64,000 bases of DNA from Triatoma infestans (Eukaryota; Arthropoda; Insecta; Hemiptera; Reduviidae). The first letter of the stretch is position 1. The number at the start of each line of letters is the position of its first letter. The stretch covers positions 55,300-119,299 of the forward strand of contig JAAEAF010002584.1 in the NCBI GenBank assembly GCA_011037195.1. The letters are read 5' to 3'. The notes beneath the pieces are model-generated. The model searched no databases, had not been told where the DNA came from, and saw nothing but the letters and a program-made list of their open reading frames with translations. Below, in pieces: positions 54,382 to 64,000 of the stretch. The translations under genes and the position numbers were made by a program.

Positions 54382-55119
54382 ACCACAAAATGAAGCAGGC
54401 TACCACGGAAAATGTCTCTTAAAGTAAATTTGTCTACATTTTAACTAATTGTCTATATTAAATTAATTATAGTTAGTGAAATTCGTGTGATGTTTCACAT
54501 CTGTGTGGGTGTGTGGTGTAATAACCCCCTCCCCATTATATGGAAATATAACAAAGCCTATGGAAGCAGTAGCTATTATCAAAATTGTATCAATTTATTT
54601 TCAGCGGTTACAACACAATTGTCAGTCAGAAAGAAGATGCATTTATAGTAGCTGACACTAATTGTCAATTAGTATTGCTGATTGAACTAAATGATACAAA
54701 TAATAATTATTAATGATTTAAATTGATTCATACGAAACTAATAAATTATTACAATAATTCTGTTAGCAATGATAGTATGAAAATAAATTATTACACTTGA
54801 CATATTGTTACAGTATTAAATACGTGACAAACAATTTATAGGCGGGCGGAAGTTGGAATGTTTTAAGGGTGAAAACAGTTTCCTTTATATATCAGTACAG
54901 CTTTTCGAATATTTAAGAAGTCATGTTATTTGAAGCCTCATTTCACGTACGATTGGACTCCCCTTATTTTTATCCTAGTTTTCTATCAAGGCGGATGTTT
55001 CCCTAAATATTTTCAACTTCCCTCCCTAGGTATTATTTTCCACATTGTTAATAATATGTTCGGAAATAAAAAAAAAAAAAAAAAAATCGGAAAAGTTAAT
55101 GCAGCTTGTTCCTTTCAAT

Positions 55120-55760
55120 GTTTACTTTCTCTTCTTACTCCTGAGTAAGTGGAAGTATTTGCGATTGTCTCAAATTTCCTAGATTGCGTAACCTCCAGAA
55201 AAATATTCTCCTTCCTGAGAATGAAAAAAAATATTCTTAGCGAAATGGTCATCATATGTGTGTGTCTGTGAGTATGAACACATTATCTCAAAAACGAAAA
55301 ATCGCAAGAAGTTCCTCAAACATGATTTTTCCGTTTAGTTATCATCTAACACGAAGTTAATGGGACAAATCCATCAACCGGAAGTGTCTCTTTACTGAAT
55401 GATTTTTTTCCAGTTTTTGCAATCTTCGAAAACAAACTTAAAAGCTGTCAATCTTATTTGAAACATATTCCTGTGATTTGGGAGGGGAGGGCGGATGTTT
55501 TGAGGGAACAACAGCGTTAATTTTTCTATAAAAGTACCACTTCCATACAATTTAGGGTACTACCACCTATATAATATTAATATATATTTCAAGCACTGGT
55601 AGTAATCACATTTAAATAAAAAATTGGTTAACTGAAAGTACAACCTTTTTCGGAATAGATTTTCGCGTCTTTTTGAATTTTCTCGAAAACGATTACAACG
55701 ATATGCCTTAATCTTGGAATGTTTACTAGACAAATATAAACGTACCAGTGTATTGTAATT
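55120..55760 (+). repeat. Modular repeat R, partial copy
   Basis: It starts TTACTTTCTCTTCTTACTCC, with a long TGTGTGTGTC strip and CATTATCTCAAAAACGAAAA, and a CCGGAAGTG site at about 55379. Later modules are diverged. Confidence 0.6.
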
Positions 55761-55805
55761 TTGTAGAAGTTTGTGTGTGCATTGTGTATCTTATGCGCGA
55801 GCTTT

Positions 55806-56049
55806 ATTTTATTATTTTATTTTTTAATTTAAGGCGCGTCACCATCTAGGTCTTTGGCGTCTGGAGCCTTTTCAGTGCATTACCGGCCTCCGGACAATGT
55901 TCTCCTGTTACAGACAACACTGTCCATCATCCAACAGTGTGCTGTAGAGTAGTCTCCTAGGAAGATAAAAGTTTAAGGACAGCATGCTGGACACGAACCC
56001 GGGTCCTCCGCGTAGGAGTCCAGTACGCTAACCACTTAGGTAACGAGTG
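55806..56049 (-). repeat. tRNA-derived SINE, family B
   Basis: Minus strand: A box region ACCTAAGTGGTTAGCGTACT, B box GGGTTCGTGTCC (55989-56000), body as in the 28325 copy, and an AT-rich tail at 55806-55830. Confidence 0.75.
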
Positions 56050-56071
56050 TTATTGAAAGGGCTTATGTGTG

Positions 56072-56574
56072 TGTAATGTTATGGTGTGGATGTGTGTAGG
56101 TTGCTTGTGGCGTGAGCGTTTTAGCGAAAAGGGCTTGTATGTTTGTTTGAGATAGAAGTATAAGAATAATTAAGAACACACTGGTAGTTTAAATTAAATA
56201 TATTCTCTAAGAGAAATTAAGTTACTTTGAATATCACAATAGCTATAATAATTTCTTATAACGTGATACTGGTATATGTTTCCACCTTGATTTCTAGCAC
56301 AAGTCTGACTGTTCTTTTTTGAACTGAACTATTTGAAAGCTGATGGCTTTCTCTATTCTTTGGAATTGCTCTCTCTCTAGCGGGGGAATTTTCTTGTACA
56401 AAGAATTACCCTAACGGGATTTTGCCTTTGTTTCTCTATTAGCAATGACCAGATTTAATATACCTGGTTCTAAAATACACTCTTTTTGAAGGTAAATTTA
56501 CTGTCTTATATATTAACAAAATTAGATAAATTATTTTTAAAAACTATTATTTTTCATTTCGTACTTCCACTACA
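56072..56574 (+). repeat. Solo LTR, family A/B, 'A' type 3' end
   Basis: 503 bp, TGTAATGTTATGGTGTGG to TCGTACTTCCACTACA. The flanks are TGTG on each side (56068-56071, 56575-56578), a possible 4-bp target duplication in a low-complexity context. Very similar to 50344-50926. Confidence 0.7.
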
Positions 56575-56671
56575 TGTGTTTGTGTTTTAGAGAAAAGATA
56601 TAAGTAATAATTTACTACTGTTTACAATAAATATATTCACTTTAAAAATCACTTACAAGTTAATTGTAATA

Positions 56672-57022
56672 TCAGATGATTTTCTTTGTTGGCCGTCAGT
56701 TGTAAGATGAAAACAAGAATTTGTTGGCTTATCGACCAATTCATGGTAAAGAACAAAAAACAAAAAAAGTAATTTTGTAATTGTTTTGTAATAATTAACA
56801 AGTTCGACGTTTCGACAAACTTTGTTTGCCTTCTTCAGGAACAATACAAAAATAAAGAGAATAATTACAACACAAAAAAAAAATACATAGTTGCGATTGC
56901 TGTGGGACTGCTAAGTCTGTCACTTTACTGCTAAGTCGAACTTGTTAATTATTAAAAAACAATTACAAAATTTCTTTTTTTGTTTTTTGTTTTTCACCTT
57001 GCCAACAAATTCTTGTTTTCAT
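56672..57022. mobile_element. Palindromic hammerhead-bearing element, family III, copy 2
   Basis: Flanked by the 13-bp direct repeat GTTAATTGTAATA (56659-56671, 57023-57035). The left arm is full length (TCAGATGATTTTCTTTGTTG outward) with an intact ribozyme core. The right arm has lost its ribozyme (TGCTAAGTCGAACTTGTTAA joins directly) and stops at TTGTTTTCAT. Confidence 0.8.
56802..56842 (-). ncRNA. Hammerhead-ribozyme-like motif (family III)
   Basis: As at 20085-20125: stem I GUUC/GAAC, CUGAAGA, extra A, stem II GGCAAAC/GUUUGUC (one G-U pair), GAAACGUC. Confidence 0.6.
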
Positions 57023-57035
57023 GTTAATTGTAATA

Positions 57036-58345
57036 AATGTAAAAAGATTTATAAATATATCAAAACTCTCGCACCTTAATAGGTATTTGTACTAGATTGA
57101 TTTTAAAACAGAAATATTAAATACTTCTTGGCGCACTGAAGTTGTGATTGATTCTTGTAAGACGACTATGTTCGTTAAACTCTGAAATGCGATGTTGTAA
57201 CAATACTGTATGCGTCCGGAAAGGGAACATTAGAAAGATAAGGCTATTGTCTTGACCTACTAAGGTCTTGTCCTTTGTCTTGGAATAGCATTGACCTCAC
57301 TTTAACAGTCTCCTAACAGATTCTAAGTTCACTTTAAAGTTCTAAAATACATTTCATTTTATGTTAAAAAAAAATTGCTAACACATTTTCCAAAATTATT
57401 TATAATTTTTCTTTAATATTTCTTATTTGCTTCATCCATCCATTTTATTTGCTATGTTTTTGTGGAAATTTGTGGCATTTAATTTCACATGTATATGAAG
57501 CTGGTTCAATATTATTGGTGCGTCCTACTTTGGACTATAGTATAAACATTTTTACTACCTGCCTGAGTAGGCACTAGTTCTCCCCATCACTTATATATAT
57601 TTATGTAGGAATAAATCTGTGAATTTCATATTAGATACAATTGTATTGATATTTTGGACATAATTACAGGAGAAAGTCGCTTGAGGTTCTACACTAGTTT
57701 TTCCACAGTAGCCAAGGAGTATTGTTTTCTATCGGTATTAATTTACGAATAATTTCGTTTGGTTAGAGGAAAATATTGCCTTATTTTTCCTCTGGTGTTC
57801 AACAAGCATAATTTATTATTACTTTCTTTATTTTTCGTATTGAACAAAAAGATGAAAAAGAAAAAAATTTATGTTACATCTAGAATTTTCCTGTTTACAT
57901 GGAAATGAAGAAGCGGATGGTCTTGATATTCTTAGGAAACTTCTCTTGCTATATCTGTTTTCCCTTCCTATACACGCTTCGGCAATCACAGTTCCTTTTT
58001 TTTTTTTCATCAAGTACTTTGTTATAACGTAGCTTCACTCATACTGGACCATCAATCTTGGAAATAACTTTTCTTTGAATTATTTCTGTTTCTGTTATTA
58101 GGACTCCTAATATAACCAGTGTTATTGAATCTGTAAATAAAATCATATTTAATCTTTTAGATTACTTCTCTTGGAAATCAATCATTTTTGCATTTTTATA
58201 TTATATTTAATTTGTTACTTTAGTTATTGAAAGTGTGTTTTTATAATTTTATTTCAATTTAATGTTTTATATAGCTTCTTTTTCTGTGATTTCTCTTTGA
58301 ATGAGCAGTAGAAACTATAATAGAATTTAGTCAATCCTTATTAAG
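57036..58345. other. Unassigned AT-rich stretch
   Basis: Nothing recognised in 1.3 kb. Confidence 0.35.
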
Positions 58346-58349
58346 GATA

Positions 58350-58900
58350 AAGCCACCATGTGCTGGACTCAATCGTTCCATAAACAGCCGTATCGAGTGC
58401 TATTGTGACTCCAAGAGCACTTCAACATGTATTACCTTCTCTGTCACACCGACTGCAATATATTGGCGAATGAGCTTTGACTTGGAAAGCCAAGCATCCC
58501 TATGTTAATTAGTTTTCAAGATGTAACGACCTTAAAAAAGCTCATTGCAATATGGGCGAAACCTCGGTTTCTAGCAATCCGTTGACGTGGTCTCAACGCG
58601 GAAACTCAAGTGTTTGTCATAAAGTTGGTCAGATTTGCAGCAAATTTCGAGGAAGAACTAGCAGCGATATGATTGGTGGGAACACATTTATCTTTTGTAC
58701 TGAAGGCAGAATATGGTGATTAGTGATGTTGAATTGATGATCACACGCTACTGACACTTTATTCATAATTTTAGTTAATGTTACTAGTGAAGGGAAGAGA
58801 GTTCATGTAGGATAGAATGACGGAGTGAAGAGTGATAATGTTTGTAGCGTGATGATTGTACAATGATAGCGTTGGCTGATGTGAGTCACTACTCTCCTAT
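58350..58900 (+). pseudogene. Mosaic of LINE RNase H and PLE terminal fragments
   Basis: 58440-58500 contains a damaged RNase H-like segment (CHTDCNILANEL) similar to 9.7 kb. 58545-58640 (CATTGCAATATGGGCGAAAC, then GTGGTCTCAACGCGGAAACT) repeats the block after the PLE C-terminus at 59460-59560. 58790-58890 resembles 9430-9500. The order suggests nested or recombined elements. Confidence 0.4.
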
Positions 58901-59071
58901 CTCTTGCTATAAACTGCAGATTGTTTACCTGAGCAAGGACTTGGCCGAAAATGATCTTCTTCCTTGGGCAACTCCGTTGGCTTGGCAATCCTGATAAAAC
59001 ATTTTATCAACGTAGAGACCAAATCTCTCGTCTGTGTAGGGCGGTGATGCGAACTATTATTTAAGTATCGG

Positions 59072-59640
59072 TTGGTGTGGGTTTTCTTCCGGTATACCGT
59101 ATGCCTCTTTAAAGAACATTTTCACTGTGTAAGGCATAACAAAACGGAGAAGTCTACCCTCGCAGAACATTCGTCTATAACTGGGAATGCCATAAATTTT
59201 GAAGTCACCAAATTACTTGTCCTGATAAACTATTATTATGAACATTTCTTAAGAGAAGCATTAGAAATTGCAAAAGAGGAAAACTGTCTAAATAGAGACG
59301 ATGGCCTTCGTCTAAGCAGAACAGCAGAACACTCTGCTGAGGTAGTGGAGAGAAAAAGCTGTGGAAAGACGATGTTTTTCCAAAAGGACAAGGTTAAAAC
59401 ATTGGCAGGAGGGCAGTGGGATGGGAGAATAGATCACGTCACCCACAACCAACGAGTCTCATTGCAATATGGGCAAAACGTCGGTTTTTGACAAATCACT
59501 GAGCGGTCTCAACCTGGAAACTCAGGTGTTTTTGGAGGAAAATGGCCGCAGAAACCTATAAGATTTACACGTCCTTGAAAATTCGCAGAAGAATCAACTC
59601 CAGCCCTCCAATCACTAGGCACCACCAAACCATTTATTTA
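59072..59640 (+). pseudogene. Penelope-like element: C-terminal endonuclease-side remnant and terminal region
   Basis: The frame (59072-59491) contains EKSTLAEHSSITGNAINFE, then HFLREALEIAKEENCLNRDD and GLRLSRT. The order 'S.LAEH...GH.I.F', 'LIREA.EI', 'NRDDG..LS..W' is what I know from the region right after the GIY-YIG nuclease in Penelope-like proteins. The nuclease core and reverse transcriptase are missing. Just downstream CATTGCAATATGGGCAAAAC then GTCGG looks like a decayed hammerhead (stem II plus GAAACGUC), in the position where PLEs carry it. Truncated, inactive. Confidence 0.6.
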
Positions 59641-60385
59641 TTATTAAATACCCACCCGTCTTTATGGGCAGGATAACATGATTTTATCATTTCAAGACTC
59701 ACTTCTTTTATGCCAGTATGAAGAAATATATAATAATAAGTATACACTGAACCGCCTGATCCGAACCAGATGACTAACTGTGTGGCTTATCACCCGAAAG
59801 CTTGGTTGGAAGAGTTTTGCACCCAACCTTGGCAATGTCCAGAAAATAATTTCAGCCAAAATCAGCCGTTAGTAGGAACTGATAGCTACATACCACCTGG
59901 GAAAAGTCAGTAATAATATCATGTAACGGGCTTGTGCCAAAGTCCTCGTTGGAAACATTCCAAAAGTTTGGGTCCCCTAACACCACTGGAGCCTATGCCC
60001 TCCATTGGATAAGGACTAAGGACCACACGTGTTAGTCATTTTCTTCTAATAGAATGTGCAAACAATTGAATAGTAATAATAAAAAAAAATAAGATTTTTA
60101 TCATTCAAATAATATTAAATATTGTCGGGCAAATTGTTTCAAATAGAAAAGTAAATGGCGACTTGATTTTAAATAAAAGAAAATGTAAAATATAAATTTG
60201 TCCAATAAGGAAAGTCAACAATATCATTGGATTATAGTAGAGTCGAATGAAATTAATTCAGCTCCCTACTCCTAAACTAATTATCTGATATTGCATTCCA
60301 TATTGAGAGTGAACCTTTTATTGAATGTAAAAGTGAGTAGAGTGAGAAGGCTTCTTTAAAATAAAAAAAAAAAAAGTAAAAAAGA
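59641..60385. other. Unassigned stretch
   Basis: 59640-60060 is less AT-rich and ends GAATAGTAATAATAAAAAAA, like a LINE-type tail, but no coding or repeat match was found. Confidence 0.35.
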
Positions 60386-60389
60386 AATC

Positions 60390-60600
60390 AGATTTGATTG
60401 AGTTAAAGCCGGTGGGATATGAAAGAACGGGCGCCCACTTTAGCAGCTATAGTGGGGGTATGCCGCCGTCAAGAGTTGGATTATCTTATGTTCGCCTTTC
60501 TACAGATTTTCCTCTGTCTCCAATTTCCTTTACTATTTCTTCTTCGCCTTGTATAGCCGATAATGCATTTCCTTTATGCAGCCCCTAAGTGCCTCTAATT
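60390..60600. other. GC-richer island of unknown nature
   Basis: About 200 bp of markedly higher GC content between AT-rich flanks. The + frame 60394-60588 (64 codons) and a minus frame containing GNALSAIQGEEEIVKEIGDR before a stop are both open, so it may be an exon or an element fragment. I recognise neither. Confidence 0.3.
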
Positions 60601-61168
60601 TTCCTTTCAATTTTCACGGTAAAAAACTCTTGAAAGGATATTGGATTAACTTTTACTTTTATTTATTTATTTTTCAAATATTAACAACTTTAAAAATGTT
60701 CAAAGTTGGAAATTACATTTTCTTAAACCACTTATAGTCATATTTCAACAATAGTTGTTCACTCGCAAATTTACAACCACTATTCAAAACCATCTTCCCA
60801 CAATAACAATAAAAAACCCAATAAACAATACACAACTCACCTGAACCAAATAGTTTGTAAGTTTTAAAACAAAATAGATTTTAGTTTTAAATCTGTACAT
60901 ATGAATCAAACAGCTTTTATGTTTCTCCATATGTGAGTAATGTATGAAAGTAGAGAAAATAAAAATGATCATTGTAGAGTGAACGCTATATCGAGGTTGA
61001 ATAACATGCTTATACAATTTTGTCAATGATATATTTATAAAAGTCTATATTTAAGCTAGTTTAAACCTGTTTTATTTAGGCATCTAAAGAATCCATATTT
61101 AAGTATGCATGCGTGCGTGCGTAGATGGTGTGTGTGTGTGAATTATGAAAGGTGTAATGTGGTATGTT
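60601..61168. other. Unassigned AT-rich stretch
   Basis: TGCG and TG microsatellite near 61108-61140. Nothing else. Confidence 0.4.
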
Positions 61169-62043
61169 CAGGGTGTCCCAAGATATATGGATAACGACTT
61201 TTTCTCGGAAACTAAGATAGCTAGAAAAAACTAAAAAAATACGTGTCCCCGTAGTTTTTTGTTAGAAATCCAAATTTAATTTGAAAATTTGTTTTGGTGC
61301 TTCGAGAATCGAGATACAGGCACCAACTTCATTTTTTCAAATTTGGTTGTTATTTAAGAAATAGATTATTTCTCTATTTTTTGTAAGAAAAATTTACTTG
61401 AACGGTTTTTTTTTCTTTGAGCGATATTTTACAAGTTATGAATGAAAGAAATTTCAAAATGATATTATAACGGTTTTTTGATTGAATAAGAAGAAAAGTA
61501 CTATTTTATTATAAATTTTACTCCTCATTAATTACAGATCTTGCTCGAACTGGCCTCCACCATTAGAGATGTATTTCTTTGGTCGTAAGGTACAATTGGC
61601 AGGAAAAAGCATGTGTATGCATCTCTAATGGTGGTGGCCAGTTCGAGCAAGATCTGTAATTAATGAGGAGTAAAATTTATAATAAAATAGTACTTTTCTT
61701 CTTATTCAATCAAAAAACCGTTATAATATCATTTTGAAATTTCTTATAAGAATCATGTTTTCATTCATAACTTGTAAAAAGTCACTCACAGAAAAAAAAC
61801 CGTTCAAGTAAATTTTTCTTACAAAAAATAGAGGAATCTATTTCTTAAATAAAAACCACACCTCCCCATTTGAAAAAATGAAGTTGGTGCCAGTATCTCG
61901 CTTCTGGAATCCACCAAAACAAATTTGCAAATTAAATTTGGTTTTCTAACAAAAAAACTACGCGGACACTTATTTTTTAGTTTTTTTCTAGCTATCTTAG
62001 TTTCCGAGAAAAAGTCGTTATCCATATACCTTGGGACACCCTG
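61169..62043. mobile_element. Foldback element with ~400-bp inverted arms
   Basis: Ends CAGGGTGTCCCAAG and the inverse GGGACACCCTG. The arms run from 61169 to about 61572 and from about 61619 to 62043 with high identity, separated by about 46 bases. The inner ends match perfectly over AGATCTTGCTCGAACTGGCC. There is no open frame and no clear target duplication. It could fold into one long hairpin if transcribed. Confidence 0.8.
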
Positions 62044-63025
62044 CATATAATACATGATTATCAAATAACATGCTTATATAGATTAATTTTTCAACAACAT
62101 ATTTATTTATCTATACTATCTTACAATCACTTCAGCTCGTATTTTATCATTTCTTGTCAGTAACTATTCCACTATAGCCCAGCTGTCACGATATTCTTTC
62201 GCTCTGTTATAAATAAATAAATTAAATAATTACAAAGAATTGGTTAAATAATTATCAAAGTAATTTCCTTTTAAAAAAAAAAACGTAATTTAATTTACAC
62301 ATCTCCACTTGTTGGATGTTTCCATTTTTAAAAGAAACAATGTGCCCCTTTAAAGACCGCGGAACATGTGTATTCCCAACTTAGGTACTAACACCCCTCT
62401 TAACCTAGTTAGATCCTAACAAAAACATTTTTAAAAAACCCAATGTATCAACTAAATTACCTCTGAGCTGATATTCTCTTGAAGCTTTAATAGAAATTGC
62501 TAAAAGTTAAAAAAAAAAAACTTTCGTTAGCTTCTTAACTGTCGGTATCGATTCCATTGTTGTTGTGTTAAGTGTTTGCAGTGTTTGTTGAGCATAGTTC
62601 TTACATTATGGTAAAAATAATTACAAGAAAACAAACTTAATATTGTTAACTTACCATCATCTTCAGTTTGTATATATAACTTAAATTGGATTATTATTAT
62701 TATTATTATTATAAGCTCATGAAAAATTTGCCTAGCGATATAAATTTAAAAGTTTGAAAAAAATCTTTGAATGAAATTGTTCTCAATTGTTCTTTGTCAA
62801 TAAAAAAATAAATAAAAATTGAACGAAAAAACCAAACAAAAAATTTCTGACACGAAACATTCCATACAACTTCCTCTTACTGAAATTAGTAGAAGTTAAT
62901 TGATATATTTTGTTTAAAAATTGCACTGATTACAAACATTTAATTGGGTTTCCAAAAGAAAGAAGAAGGAAGAGATTGGTTATACATGTGTATATCTGGA
63001 GTGGACTCAAAAACGTAAAATCATA
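62044..63025. other. Unassigned AT-rich stretch
   Basis: (TAT)n run at 62691-62712. Otherwise nothing recognised. Confidence 0.4.
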
Positions 63026-63029
63026 TTAA

Positions 63030-63300
63030 GTTCAAACATGAATAAATTCGTTTAAAAACTTGGTCAATTTGGAAGTACCAATTTAATAAACGAATTTTTC
63101 ATTTTCCTTTGTCAAAAACGATTTTTCTTTAAACTTTGTATATAAGATTATATTCATGGAGATTATCATTTTTCTTTGAATCTTCTTTTCCACGAAATTT
63201 CGTTTAAGAGGAGTTTTTGGGAGAGTTGTAGGCTTATGTTTCCCTCTAATGTCCCAAATTTAGGTTTATAATACGATTCTATCTTCTATATATGGTATAG
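63030..63300 (+). repeat. Diverged modular repeat R fragment
   Basis: Blocks ACTTGGTCAATTTGGAAGTA, CACGAAATTTCGTTTAAGAG and GATTCTATCTTC parallel an R module in the same order. Confidence 0.4.
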
Positions 63301-63597
63301 ATTCGTCTATATACGATATAATAGCAAGAAAATTAATTGTCAGAGTGATTCTGAGGTGCTGGAAGGTAATGCTCCTTCTCAAAAGAATACTAGACTACTA
63401 ATAAACCTAGTGACAATTTTTTTATAGGTTTGAAGAATGTTTGTGAATTATAATTAGGTAAATTGTAGAAAGTATATTGTGGGTCCCACACAAGATTTTC
63501 TTTTTTTGTTCCAATAAAAAAAATAATAGATAAAAAGCTTTATTACAAATATACATAAGTATGTACAGTAATTATAAATAGAAGTTCCAATGTAGTG

Positions 63598-64000
63598 TGT
63601 AATGTTATGGTGTGATGATGTGTTTGTAGTATGCTGGTAGGCTGTGTAGCACGAGCGTTTTCCTAAAAGGGCTTGTATGTTTGGTTGAGATAGAAGTATA
63701 AGACTAATTAAGAACACACTGGTAGATTAAATTAAATATATTATCTTTAAGAGAAATTAAGTACTTCGAATATCATAGTAAATGCTTATAATAATTTCAT
63801 ATAACTTAATACTGGTATTATAGCTCCGATGTTTCCACCTTGATTCCTAGCACAAGTCTGTCTTTAAAACATCTCTTCTCTTTGTTTCTTCAATTCCTCC
63901 CCTGTCAGGAGAAGGGGTAGTACAATGCCATAATTGTTCTTGAACCGTACCAGTAACTGGACTTGTATACCTGGTCTTGTCCTTTTGCAAGGGAATGTCA
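63598..64000 (+). repeat. Solo LTR, family A/B, 'B' type, cut by the window edge
   Basis: It begins TGTAATGTTATGGTGTGATG and reaches CAAGGGAATGTCA at the last base. By comparison with 4230-4680, only about two bases (CA) are missing. Confidence 0.7.

Larger units (their letters stand above)
54085..54418. mobile_element. Palindromic hammerhead-bearing element, family I, copy 4 (best)
   Basis: Inverted arms of about 150 bp (CCGCAGAGCTGGAAAGCATC outward, AACTAAGTCTCTGTACGAGT inward) meet at about 54260 (TTTTAACTTTTAACTTTTAA). The flanking 15-bp direct repeat is TTAAAGTAAATTTGT (54070-54084, 54419-54433). Both arms carry intact ribozyme motifs. The right arm ends at AATGTCTC, about 50 bases short of the left outer end. 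Apart from that, the arms are almost identical, so the copy is young. Confidence 0.88.

Noticed and set aside
61819..62064. 81-codon minus frame
   Set aside because: It lies in one arm of the foldback element and its sequence reflects the inverted repeat, not a protein.
1..64000. CRISPR arrays or prokaryotic operons
   Set aside because: No regularly spaced short repeats with unique spacers, and no dense coding. The sequence is plainly eukaryotic.

Overview
This 64-kb window is AT-rich, repeat-dense eukaryotic DNA, most likely from an insect. It carries Jockey-, RNase H-bearing and other LINEs, Penelope-like (PLE) fragments, a piggyBac relic, PIF/Harbinger, hAT-like and mariner-like elements, tRNA-derived SINEs and many solo LTRs. 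The style of the most abundant repeat, with hairpin ends and 'GGAAGT' modules, made me think of hemipterans, but that is an impression and not a result. No complete host gene is visible. One short, well-formed candidate coding exon (27025-27112, + strand) suggests that part of the window is intron of a host gene on the + strand.

Layout. 1-4.7 kb: an LTR-like repeat, a decayed LINE ORF1 interrupted by an 813-bp Harbinger element with TTA target duplications, and three solo LTRs. 4.7-7.3 kb: a Jockey-clade LINE with ORF1 and the ORF2 endonuclease but no reverse transcriptase. 8.3-10 kb: SINE, PLE and LINE debris. 11-12.5 kb: the abundant modular repeat ('R'). 13.5-15.5 kb: a broken piggyBac transposase. 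15.8-19.9 kb: LINE scraps, LTR repeats and two hAT-like elements. 20-25.6 kb: palindromic ribozyme-bearing elements, repeat R, a LINE tail with TAA repeats, and an LTR. 25.6-30.9 kb: LINE debris, SINEs, the exon, an LTR. 30.9-38.7 kb: more ribozyme palindromes, repeat R and LINE fragments. 39.9-46.1 kb: a MITE, LTRs, a palindromic element and a LINE 3' region. 48.2-49.6 kb: a mariner-like AT-rich element. 50-57 kb: LTRs, palindromes, repeat R and SINEs. 58-60 kb: the PLE C-terminus. 61.2-62.0 kb: a large foldback. The right edge cuts an LTR.

The most interesting pattern is a set of short palindromic elements, seven of them flanked by 11-15 bp direct repeats. Each arm carries a type I hammerhead-ribozyme-like motif (CUGANGA box, hairpin II, GAAA, minimal self-complementary stem III, a cleavage triplet, and a short stem I). 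At least four sequence families share this architecture, and their stem II sequences differ while staying paired. PLEs are known to carry hammerheads in their terminal repeats, so these look like compact, possibly non-autonomous, PLE-derived units. The window has no intact autonomous source for them.
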